Assembly (NCBI RefSeq): GCF_002796605.1
Contig: NZ_CP024923.1
Span: forward strand, 868,001 to 932,000
Direction: 5' to 3'
Source: Sphingomonas psychrotolerans
Lineage (GTDB): Bacteria > Pseudomonadota > Alphaproteobacteria > Sphingomonadales > Sphingomonadaceae
DNA: 64,000 bases
The translations under genes and the position numbers were made by a program. The notes under the pieces are model-generated. The model ran no database searches. It saw only the letters and a list, made by a program, of their open reading frames with translations, and was not told the origin of the DNA. This document shows positions 1 to 6,099 of this stretch, piece by piece (within the stretch, counting starts at the first letter, position 1; the number at the start of each line of letters is the position of its first letter).

Positions 1-1
1 G

Positions 2-145
2 GAGACGGCGACGCTGATGCTGGAAGGTTTTTCGTTCATCGAAATCGGCGAGACGTTGGGGATCACCGCCAATGCCGCGATGCTCCGCTGCCAACGGGCA
101 AAGGCGACGCTTGTCGAGCTAATGGGGGCGGCACATGGCCGGTGA
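2..145 (+). CDS. ECF-type RNA polymerase sigma factor, C-terminal end (partial)
   Basis: The window opens inside a gene whose last 47 codons are visible. They encode a sigma region 4 helix-turn-helix: the stretch FSFIEIGETLGITANAAMLR has the layout of the -35-binding domain of ECF sigma factors, where the family usually reads 'sy.eIA..Lg...gtVkSR..RA'. It is followed by RAKATL, the usual end of the recognition helix. The stop overlaps the next gene by 11 bp, so the two are translationally coupled, as expected for a sigma factor and a membrane-bound partner. Region 2 lies outside the window, so the ECF subgroup cannot be given. It could serve a stress regulon or the neighbouring peptide locus; the sequence does not decide. 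Confidence 0.75.
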   Translation, partial: ETATLMLEGFSFIEIGETLGITANAAMLRCQRAKATLVELMGAAHGR

Positions 146-749
146 GTTCGACGATCTCTCCGAACTATGGCGTGGTAGCGTACGGCATGCCGCGGAAGAG
201 GTGTCGGCCCTGTCGGAGCGCGTGCTGCGGCGCGCCCGATGGATCGAGCGCGCCGAATTGCTGGTCGCCGCCTGCCTGACTGTCTTCGTAACGTTCGGCA
301 TCTGGCGAAAATTCACGCTGGGTTCGCTCGTCGTCGGCGTGATGATCCTGCTCCTGTTATTGTGGTCGGCACGGACGCGCTATCGGCTACGCCGCGTGGA
401 ATGGGGTGCCAACCAGCGCGATCGGGAAAGCTTCCTGGAAGGCCAGATTCGGCGATACCGCGCACGCGTCCGCCGCACCTTGTTCGACTTGACGCTGTTC
501 GGACCGGCGACGTTGCTGGGAATGGTTTTCGCAGTGCTGAGCCAGCGCGATGGCCGCCCGCTCGGCCCGCATCTAGCGAATGCGCTGCTCAGCTGGTCGG
601 CGTTGCTCGGCCTGGCGGTGATTGCCGCCACCATAGTATTCCTGTTCGTGCGGCTCCGGCGTCAACGCGCGGTCGTCCGGCAGCTTTCGAACGCGCTGGA
701 CGATCATCGCCGCGAGACTGCGATCGATCAGCTGATGCTCGGCGCCTAG
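135..749 (+). CDS. Four-helix membrane protein, putative sigma-factor partner
   Basis: The protein has 204 residues, with a soluble charged N-terminus (about residues 1-38) and two pairs of hydrophobic helices at roughly 40-58, 62-80, 118-138 and 148-172. A basic cytoplasmic loop separates the pairs, and the tail is charged and helical. No catalytic motif is visible. The ATG at 135 lies inside the 3' end of the sigma gene, so it is the second gene of a sigma-factor operon. Such positions in alphaproteobacteria are commonly filled by anti-sigma or sensor membrane proteins, but no zinc-binding anti-sigma motif (HxxxCxxC) is present. The role as an anti-sigma factor is an inference from position only. 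Confidence 0.6.
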   Translation: MAGEFDDLSELWRGSVRHAAEEVSALSERVLRRARWIERAELLVAACLTVFVTFGIWRKFTLGSLVVGVMILLLLLWSARTRYRLRRVEWGANQRDRESFLEGQIRRYRARVRRTLFDLTLFGPATLLGMVFAVLSQRDGRPLGPHLANALLSWSALLGLAVIAATIVFLFVRLRRQRAVVRQLSNALDDHRRETAIDQLMLGA

Positions 750-986
750 TTCGCGCACAGGTTCCCGTCTTCGAAAAAAAAGTTGGAAAAACTGCGACAG
801 GTTTCCCGGTGCAGCGAGACTAATTGATTGACGGCATTGAACAGCCGTCCTCGTCGAAAGCCTCAGACGGATGCCGATCTGCCGAACGCGATGTCACGCG
901 ATCGGCGAAGCGGGGACTTGTGTGCGAGAGGCGGCGACTTGGGAGGTACTGGCCGGTGACGCCGGCTGCTTTTCGGGGGAATATCG

Positions 987-1127
987 ATGACGAAGATCAG
1001 CAACGTGCACGCTTCCGCTTTCACTCTGCGCACCCCGGTAGGATTTTGCGGGCACGTCACGCGCCAAGAGGTCGGGGGACCGGTCTGCATCGGCGTAATC
1101 GTCGGCACCTATCTCATCGGGGGATAG
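987..1127 (+). CDS. Small peptide, putative RiPP/bacteriocin precursor 1
   Basis: This 46-codon gene starts at an ATG with a strong GGGGGA ribosome binding site 6 nt upstream (975-980). The peptide begins MTKISNVHASAFTLRTPVG and ends in a glycine-spaced hydrophobic segment (IGVIVGTYLIGG, residues 35-46). It contains two cysteines (C21 and C34). It does not carry the exact LPxLDxEVG leader of the peptides at 3758 and 3934. It matches them in size, in the hydrophobic glycine-rich C-terminal half, and in standing directly before a hairpin and an A-B gene pair. I infer a precursor peptide whose C-terminal half is the product. Being in a coding-like position with a good RBS supports it, but so short a gene could be spurious. 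Confidence 0.6.
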   Translation: MTKISNVHASAFTLRTPVGFCGHVTRQEVGGPVCIGVIVGTYLIGG

Positions 1128-1134
1128 CGGCCGA

Positions 1135-1164
1135 GCGGGATCGGCCGCGGCGATCCCGCCGCGG
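1135..1164 (+). promoter_or_regulatory. Two mutually exclusive RNA hairpins after precursor 1
   Basis: Eight nucleotides after the stop of precursor 1 two stems overlap. The first pairs 1135-1142 (GCGGGATC) perfectly with 1152-1159 around a 9-nt loop. The second pairs 1145-1152 (CCGCGGCG) perfectly with 1157-1164 around a 4-nt loop. They cannot form together. No T-run follows, so this is not a classical intrinsic terminator. Hairpins between a precursor gene and its modification genes often stabilise the precursor message or reduce read-through. That use here is an inference. Confidence 0.5.
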
Positions 1165-1273
1165 CCCATCCTTGCCGCTCGAATTAAACGTCCGCGCACT
1201 GGCCAAGCATCGATCCCGCCGCTGTCCTTAGAGCCGGCGACCTTGAATCGTGCCTGGCGCTGGAGGATTATGT

Positions 1274-2251
1274 ATGATTTCCGGACCGGAACTTCGGAAC
1301 TATTTCATGCGGGCGGAGCAGGCCCGGGGCGGCGCGTTGCCGACCAGCCTGCCGGCGCATCACTGGCGCCTGCAGCCCGCGCTGGCTGCGCTTCATGGCG
1401 AGCTCGACGAGCTCAGCCATCCAACCGTCGATGCCGTGCGGGATGTAGTGGAAACTGCCTTTGCCGACACGGACTGGATCGACGGCTGGATCGCCGCGAT
1501 GGCGCAGGACGCGCTTCGCGACGCCTATTTCGAACCGCCGCTCGCGCCGACCGGGAACGGGTTCCAGCGCGGGGTCGCAGTGTTCGCGCACCGTCATGTC
1601 AACATCGCGCTGAACAACCTGCCGGTGGACGTGTTGGCCGCGAAGAAGATGCAGCGCGGCGGCCCCACGGCGATCACCTTCACTGGCACCGTATCGGTGC
1701 AGAAATTCCTGCGAGCGGGCGGGGCATTGCTGCAGATGTGGGGCGCTCCGGAAGTATCGGGCAATTTCAGCCTGGATGACGGGCTGGCATGTCGCCCGGC
1801 CGGGCATCGCGCGCTGGAAGACGCCGACATCGTGACGCTCGACGGCCGCACGCAGAGCTATGTCATCGAGCATGCAATCGCCGACATCGTCGTGCTGCAG
1901 GCCGAGATCCTGCTCGATCGGGCGCCGCTGCTCGTGGAATATGATTCGGAGGATCTGACGGCCGTCGCGGCGTGCAGTACCAGTGATGCGGCGTCGCGCA
2001 GCCAGATGCTGCTCACCTTCCTCGCGACGCTGGGGCGAAGCGAGGACGACGCGGTGGTCGAGCCTTTCACCCATGACGACAGCTTCTTTCTGCGCTGGCA
2101 CGCGACGACGGAGCTGTTCCGCCTGAACGAGGGCCGCGCACGCGCTCGGCTCCACGCGATGGCTGACCGGGATCCGCACCCCGATCTGCGCGCGGCGGCG
2201 CGAAACGCGCTGGGCGTGCTCGGGGCGGAGGCTGGCGCATGCCACGCGTGA
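1274..2251 (+). CDS. Family A protein 1 of the peptide locus (C-terminal HEAT-like helices)
   Basis: I do not recognise the family by name. The protein has 325 residues. An ATG at 1274 is chosen because GGAGG lies 7 nt before it (1262-1266); an ATG at 1250 lacks such a site. The middle (about residues 110-255) is predicted beta-rich, and the last 60 residues form helix pairs of HEAT type (LRWHATTELFRLN...LRAAARNAL). It aligns by eye with the protein at 4173 along the second half, sharing RWH...E...LN..RA and D.DP...R.AA. It has no clear metal-binding histidine cluster, unlike its B partner, and may be a scaffold or substrate-binding subunit. Its last 13 bp overlap the B gene, which suggests a stoichiometric complex. 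Function is unknown. Confidence 0.7.
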   Translation: MISGPELRNYFMRAEQARGGALPTSLPAHHWRLQPALAALHGELDELSHPTVDAVRDVVETAFADTDWIDGWIAAMAQDALRDAYFEPPLAPTGNGFQRGVAVFAHRHVNIALNNLPVDVLAAKKMQRGGPTAITFTGTVSVQKFLRAGGALLQMWGAPEVSGNFSLDDGLACRPAGHRALEDADIVTLDGRTQSYVIEHAIADIVVLQAEILLDRAPLLVEYDSEDLTAVAACSTSDAASRSQMLLTFLATLGRSEDDAVVEPFTHDDSFFLRWHATTELFRLNEGRARARLHAMADRDPHPDLRAAARNALGVLGAEAGACHA

Positions 2252-3165
2252 TCGAAGCCGCTACGCGCCACCGCGCCGAGCTCGGCGATTTGATCGAAGC
2301 GCTCGAGAGTGGCCGGTTCGATGCGCGCGACGAGGATTGTTTTGCGTCCTTCGGCGACGGCTTGAAGGCACTCGCCAACAATCGCGATTTCCTTGCCGAT
2401 ATGATCGTCGATGAGCTCAAACAGCATTGCCGCGATCAGAGCGCGCAGAATGTCTATGGGCCGCAAGTAGTGATCCTGCACCAGTCGCGGGACTTCTTTC
2501 TTCGCGCCAATTTCTGGCCGTCCGAGGCTGACCGGCTTTTGCAGGAGAACGGCCATGAGGCGTTCTTCTACCATGTGCCCCACGACCACAATTTCTCGTT
2601 CCTGACCGCTGGCTATATGGGCCCCGGCTATTGGAGCGACTATTACGAGTATGACTATGAGACGTTCGCCGGCGCTATCGGGGACGAAGCGGACCTGCGC
2701 TTCGTCGAACGCTCGCGGCTCGAGCAAGGCAAGATCCTGCTCTATCGCGCGCATCGCGACGTCCATGCCCAACTGCCTGCCGACGAACTTTCGGTGTCGC
2801 TCAACGTCATGGAGCGGGCGCCGCACCTGAGCTTCCGCGACCAATATCGCTTCGATGCCGAGGGCAAGACCGTTGCCGCGCATCTGACCCGCAGCGCCGT
2901 TGAGCCACTGCTGGCCTTGTGCGCGCAACTGGGCGGCGGCGACGGTCGGGACCTCGTCGAATCCTTCGCCGCGCATCACCCGAGCGACCGGATTCAGTTC
3001 AGCGCGCTAACTGCGCTCGCCTCGGCGCAAGTCAGTCTCGAGGACCGACTGGCGGTGTTCGAGCGCGGATCGCGCGACGCCAACCCGTTTATCGCCCGGA
3101 TGGCCGCCCGCCACTGCGCCGCAGTTGAAGCCGGGCGCCCCTGGATCCAGCGATCCGTCCATTGA
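2239..3165 (+). CDS. Family B protein 1: cupin-fold putative peptide-modifying enzyme with HEAT-like tail
   Basis: The protein has 308 residues. Residues 108-140 (FFYHVPHDHNFSFLTAG then GPGY..YY.YDYE) form a cupin-like first motif with H112, H115 and H117. Residues 164-190 (GKILLYRA..DVH...SLNVM) give a second motif with D174, H176 and N189. All of these are conserved in the paralogue at 5182. The C-terminal 60 residues form HEAT-like helices (RIQFSALTALA). Cupins with such a histidine set usually bind Fe(II) or another metal and act as dioxygenases, hydroxylases or isomerases. Modification of the neighbouring peptide is therefore a reasonable inference, but the substrate and chemistry are not shown. 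The start overlaps the A gene by 13 bp. Confidence 0.7.
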   Translation: MPRVIEAATRHRAELGDLIEALESGRFDARDEDCFASFGDGLKALANNRDFLADMIVDELKQHCRDQSAQNVYGPQVVILHQSRDFFLRANFWPSEADRLLQENGHEAFFYHVPHDHNFSFLTAGYMGPGYWSDYYEYDYETFAGAIGDEADLRFVERSRLEQGKILLYRAHRDVHAQLPADELSVSLNVMERAPHLSFRDQYRFDAEGKTVAAHLTRSAVEPLLALCAQLGGGDGRDLVESFAAHHPSDRIQFSALTALASAQVSLEDRLAVFERGSRDANPFIARMAARHCAAVEAGRPWIQRSVH

Positions 3166-3177
3166 GGAGGTGCTGCA

Positions 3178-3672
3178 ATGCGCGTGCATATCACACTGCC
3201 CACCAATGCTCCGTTTCAGGCAACTGCAACCTGGGGCACCGCAGAGAGCGAGGCGTCCGAATCCGAATGGTGCGGCCGCGTCGCTGCGGACATCGCCCGC
3301 TCGCGTGGCCTGCAGCGCCGGCTGCTCGCGGACTTTCACATGGCCGATCCGGTGTGGGACATGCTGCTCGACCTGTATCTGTCCGAGCGTAAGGGCGTGC
3401 GGGTTTCAATCTCGGACCTTGCTTTAGCCGCGGGCGTGCCGCGCAGCACCGGGGTGCGCTGGGTCGGCAACCTGATCGAGACGGGCACGCTCAGCAGCGA
3501 GCCAGATGCGTGCGACGGCCGTCGCACCTGGGTGGAACTAAGCCCCGAATCGCGCGCAGCGCTGGAGCGCTATTTCCTCGAAGTGGCCCGCACGCTTGCC
3601 CGTCTCCCGGGCGCTTCGCAGAAATGCTCTCAAGTTGAGAGCAACTCACGGCTCCAAGTCTTGACCGTATAG
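3178..3672 (+). CDS. Winged-helix transcriptional regulator of the peptide locus
   Basis: This 164-residue protein follows the B gene after 12 bp and has GAGGAGG as its ribosome binding site. Residues 60-140 look like a winged helix: a first helix (WDMLLDLYLSER), a turn and recognition helix (ISDLALAAGVPRSTGVRWVGNLIETG) and a wing (GRRTWVELSPESRAAL). The arrangement resembles MarR-like or replication-control winged helices seen in sphingomonads. It sits between the two precursor-A-B modules, just before an AT-rich leader with an inverted repeat. A local regulator of precursors 2 and 3 is likely. The 3' end of the gene itself contains a second palindrome (3627-3641). The direction of control cannot be told. 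Confidence 0.75.
   Translation: MRVHITLPTNAPFQATATWGTAESEASESEWCGRVAADIARSRGLQRRLLADFHMADPVWDMLLDLYLSERKGVRVSISDLALAAGVPRSTGVRWVGNLIETGTLSSEPDACDGRRTWVELSPESRAALERYFLEVARTLARLPGASQKCSQVESNSRLQVLTV
3627..3641. promoter_or_regulatory. Palindrome at the 3' end of the regulator gene
   Basis: CTCTCAA-G-TTGAGAG is a perfect 7-bp inverted repeat with a single central base. It lies inside the coding sequence of the winged-helix regulator, about 120 bp before precursor 2. It is followed by GCAACTCAC, partly resembling the CAACTG half-sites at 3692-3714. It may be an auxiliary operator; chance is possible. Confidence 0.3.
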
Positions 3673-3689
3673 AATAATAAGAACAACAT
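3661..3689 (+). promoter_or_regulatory. Candidate sigma-70 promoter of precursors 2 and 3
   Basis: TTGACC at 3661-3666 is followed after 17 bp by CAACAT at 3684-3689. The -35 box is good and the -10 box is weak. The stretch is conspicuously AT-rich for this genome and lies just before the operator-like repeat at 3694-3714 and 69 bp before the first precursor start. The call rests on spacing only. Confidence 0.3.
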
Positions 3690-3693
3690 TCAA

Positions 3694-3714
3694 CTGTCAG
3701 AAAGCAACTGACAG
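3694..3714. promoter_or_regulatory. Inverted repeat, likely operator before precursors 2 and 3
   Basis: CTGTCAG (3694-3700) and CTGACAG (3708-3714) are perfect inverted repeats separated by 7 bp. With flanking bases the site also reads as a near-perfect direct repeat, CAACTGTCAG then CAACTGACAG, 14 bp apart. It lies 22 bp after the regulator's stop codon and 43 bp before the GTG of precursor 2. That is the expected place for an operator bound by the winged-helix protein encoded just upstream. Binding is an inference. Confidence 0.45.
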
Positions 3715-3757
3715 ATCAATAAGGACCGGGCTATTGCCCATAAGATGGAGAACAAAA

Positions 3758-3910
3758 GTGAGAAAATATCAGGTTCATAACTTGCCTTCTCTCGATTTCG
3801 AGGTCGGAATGCTTGTCGAGCAGCGCGGAGAGGCCGTTATTTGTAGCCTAACCGCGGGTATCGCCTCGATTATCGGCGCGATCTTCTTCGCCGACGCCGA
3901 CCAACTCTAA
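3758..3910 (+). CDS. Small peptide, putative RiPP/bacteriocin precursor 2
   Basis: This 50-codon gene starts at GTG (3758) with GGAG 7 nt upstream (3747-3750). The N-terminal half carries the motif LPSLDFEVG (residues 9-17), which recurs as LPALDLEVG in the next gene. The C-terminal half is hydrophobic and glycine/alanine-rich (LTAGIASIIGAIFF, residues 31-44), with one cysteine (C29) and an acidic end (DADQL). Shared leader with divergent core is the classic pattern of a RiPP precursor family. The base composition is more AT-rich than the neighbours. The gene stands 23 bp before precursor 3. No cleavage site can be assigned; a Gly-Gly motif is absent. Confidence 0.75.
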   Translation: MRKYQVHNLPSLDFEVGMLVEQRGEAVICSLTAGIASIIGAIFFADADQL

Positions 3911-3933
3911 CACACGCACAAAGGGGAAATTCC

Positions 3934-4086
3934 ATGTTCGACACCAACAAGTTGCCCGCCCTGGACCTCGAAGTCGGTGCTCCCGGCTCGGCCCGTCATA
4001 CGCCGGTCGTCGCCGGCCAGGTCATCGCCGGCATCATCATCGGCGTTGTGATCGCGGTCACCAACGACGCAGTCAGCGCCGAATAA
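3934..4086 (+). CDS. Small peptide, putative RiPP/bacteriocin precursor 3
   Basis: This 50-codon gene starts at an ATG (3934) preceded by AAGGGGA (3921-3927). Residues 7-15 are LPALDLEVG, matching the leader of precursor 2. The core (about residues 24-50) is GxxxG-like and strongly hydrophobic (AGQVIAGIIIGVVIAVT, residues 27-43), and it ends TNDAVSAE. It has no cysteine, so thioether or disulfide chemistry cannot apply to this peptide. Asp, Asn, Ser and Thr near the C-terminus are possible targets for a cupin oxygenase, but that is speculation. A 13-bp stem hairpin begins 4 nt after the stop codon. Confidence 0.8.
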   Translation: MFDTNKLPALDLEVGAPGSARHTPVVAGQVIAGIIIGVVIAVTNDAVSAE

Positions 4087-4090
4087 TCGC

Positions 4091-4122
4091 TTGCGGGCGC
4101 GGCATCTTCGCCGCGCCCGCAA
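4091..4122 (+). promoter_or_regulatory. Strong RNA hairpin between precursor 3 and its modification genes
   Basis: TTGCGGGCGCGGC (4091-4103) pairs perfectly over 13 bp with 4110-4122, leaving the 6-nt loop ATCTTC. It starts 4 nt after the stop codon of precursor 3 and ends 50 bp before the A gene at 4173. No run of T follows, so it is more likely a partial terminator or 3' RNA-stability element than a full stop. Such elements let a precursor be made in excess over its enzymes. Confidence 0.65.
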
Positions 4123-4172
4123 ACACCTGACGGGATCGGGTGACCCGTTCCGATCCGCATGAGGGAAACGAC

Positions 4173-5153
4173 ATGAAGAATCTCAAGGATATCATGGCGG
4201 TAGTGACGGCCCCCGAGTTCCGTCCCGGCCTGCTGGAAGATAACAAGCGCAGCGTCAGCTATTACAATGACTATCTCGGCTTCGGCGATCTCAAGCGGAT
4301 CTTGGCGGCGAACGAAGACATGACGCCGGCGGAAGTGTTCCGCCTGTGCGATGTCTTCTTCACCGAAGACCGTATCCAGTCGGTCGTCGCCGAGGAGCAG
4401 CGCTGCGCCGACCGCAATCCTTTTTATGGCTCCTCGTTCCAGCCGATCGGCGGCGAATTCTTCGGCGGCATGGTGCTCGCCTCGACCGACCAGTTCACGG
4501 CGATGCTGCTGGCGCTCGACGGCTTCGAAATCGATCTCGCCAAGCAGCGCTATGGCGAGCGGCGCACGCTGACCTTCGGCGGGCAGGAGACCTATCTCAA
4601 ATTCTTCCGCGCGCACGAATTTCCGCTGCAGTCGTGGAAGATCCCGACCTTCGGCGACGATGATGACCTTCACACGCTCGATCTTCGCTTCGAGGAGGGC
4701 GATCGATTCGACTGCAAGGCCGGCGAATCGCTCCACTTCAAGGCCAATGAATCGTTCGAATATTCCGCGAAGGCGGGATCGCACGCGCTGGTGCTGCAGA
4801 TCCAGATGTACCGCGGCGGGATGCCGATGGCGCTCGAATTTGACTTCGATACGCGCCGCATGGTCGGCGCCAGCTCGCCCGCGCAGGAGCCGACGCGGCT
4901 GCAGATGCTCGCCACCGCGATGCGCCTGTTCGGCCGCCAGGACAGCTGCGACCAGCTGGAGCGGCTGCTCGAACATCCGTCGCATTATGTCCGCTGGCAT
5001 ACGATGCGCGAGTATCTTGGGCTCAACCTCGAGCGCGCCTGGCCGCATCTCGAGCGCATGCGCGACCAGGATCCGCAGGCCGCGGTGCGCCGCGCCGCGC
5101 AGCGCACAATCGAAATGCTCAGCGAGGAAATGCCGGCCATCGCGGCCGAATGA
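4173..5153 (+). CDS. Family A protein 2 of the peptide locus (C-terminal HEAT-like helices)
   Basis: The protein has 326 residues and is a paralogue of the protein at 1274. I chose the ATG at 4173 (GAGGGA 6 nt upstream) over an in-frame start at 4140. A helical N-terminal half (residues 1-85) leads into a beta-rich centre (about 125-225: ETYLKFFRAHEF.L..W..P then SHALVLQIQMYRGGMPMALEFDFD). The last 70 residues are HEAT-like helices (YVRWHTMREYLGLNLERAW...DPQAAVRRAAQRT). Similarity to the first copy is clearest from the beta-rich part onward; the N-termini are diverged. There is no obvious metal site. It probably works with the B protein encoded 28 bp downstream. Function is unknown. Confidence 0.7.
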   Translation: MKNLKDIMAVVTAPEFRPGLLEDNKRSVSYYNDYLGFGDLKRILAANEDMTPAEVFRLCDVFFTEDRIQSVVAEEQRCADRNPFYGSSFQPIGGEFFGGMVLASTDQFTAMLLALDGFEIDLAKQRYGERRTLTFGGQETYLKFFRAHEFPLQSWKIPTFGDDDDLHTLDLRFEEGDRFDCKAGESLHFKANESFEYSAKAGSHALVLQIQMYRGGMPMALEFDFDTRRMVGASSPAQEPTRLQMLATAMRLFGRQDSCDQLERLLEHPSHYVRWHTMREYLGLNLERAWPHLERMRDQDPQAAVRRAAQRTIEMLSEEMPAIAAE

Positions 5154-5181
5154 CGCTCACTCACCGATAGGAGACGCCATC

Positions 5182-6099
5182 ATGCCCCTAGTCATCGACT
5201 CTCCGCATACCGACGCGATCGAGCTCGGCGAAATCATCGAATATCTGCACGACGAGAACATCGACACATCTGATCACGACCAGATGATTGCGGCAGCGCC
5301 GATGCTCAAGCGACTGAGCAACAACCGCAGCTTCCTCGGCGATATGGCGCTCGATGAGCTAAAGAAGCGCACCGGCATCGGCAACGGCTCTAACAATTAC
5401 GGCCCGCAGGTCATCATGCTATATGCGCCAACAAAGCGCCAGCAGACCTTCTTTCTGCGTGCCAATTTTTGGCCGTCGAACAACGATCACATCTTGCGCG
5501 CCAGCGGTCCCGAGCAGTTTTTCTATCACCACCCGCACGACCATTCGTTCAACTTCCTGACCGTCGGGCATTTTGGCCCCGGCTACAGCAGTAACTATTA
5601 CACCTATGACTATGAGGACACCGCCGGCTATCCCGGCGAGCCTGTAGATCTCAAGTTCGTGGAAAAGAGCTCGCTCAGCGAGGGCAAGGTGATGCTCTAC
5701 CGTGCCTGCTACGACATCCACGATCAGCTCCCGCCCGAAAGCATGTCGATCAGCCTCAACATCATGGAGCTGACGGTGCGCGGCAGCGTGGTCGATCAAT
5801 ATGGTTTCGATGTCGAGCGCAACTTCATCGGCAACATGATCAACCGCATGTCGATGTGCTCGCTGATGCCGATGATCGCCCAGGTCGGCGGCGAGAACGC
5901 GCAGGACTATCTGGCCGAGACGGCACGATCGCATCTCTCGGAGCGCGTGCGCTTCGCGGCCCTCAAGGCAATCGCCGCGACCAGGCCGGATCTGGAAGGG
6001 ACGATGGAAGTGTTCGAGCAGGGCACGCGCAGCGAAAGCGCGCTGGTCGCGGGCTGGGCCCAGCACAAACTTACCCGCCTCGAGAGCCTGCGGGCGTGA
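5182..6099 (+). CDS. Family B protein 2: cupin-fold putative peptide-modifying enzyme with HEAT-like tail
   Basis: The protein has 305 residues. TAGGAG 8 nt before the ATG supports the start. The first cupin-like motif is residues 113-146, with H116, H119 and H121 in HHPHDH and the following GPGY..NYYTYDYE. The second is residues 168-194, with D178, H180 and N193. The stretch from NNRSFLGDM to SLNIMEL is close to the copy at 2239. The C-terminal 55 residues (RVRFAALKAIA...GTMEVFEQG) are HEAT-like helices as in the paralogue. A metal-dependent oxygenase acting on precursors 2 and 3 is the best guess; an isomerase or a metal-binding non-enzyme is not excluded. Its stop overlaps the exporter start by 4 bp. 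Confidence 0.72.
   Translation: MPLVIDSPHTDAIELGEIIEYLHDENIDTSDHDQMIAAAPMLKRLSNNRSFLGDMALDELKKRTGIGNGSNNYGPQVIMLYAPTKRQQTFFLRANFWPSNNDHILRASGPEQFFYHHPHDHSFNFLTVGHFGPGYSSNYYTYDYEDTAGYPGEPVDLKFVEKSSLSEGKVMLYRACYDIHDQLPPESMSISLNIMELTVRGSVVDQYGFDVERNFIGNMINRMSMCSLMPMIAQVGGENAQDYLAETARSHLSERVRFAALKAIAATRPDLEGTMEVFEQGTRSESALVAGWAQHKLTRLESLRA

Noticed and set aside
871..990. A 39-codon cysteine-containing frame ending in an ATGA overlap with precursor 1
   Set aside because: Weak ribosome binding site and no resemblance to the other peptides. The overlap may be chance.
824..1231. A 135-codon open frame across precursor 1
   Set aside because: It is arginine-rich and low-complexity, typical of a GC-rich shadow frame. 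The in-place frame at 987 has the strong ribosome binding site and a peptide-like sequence.
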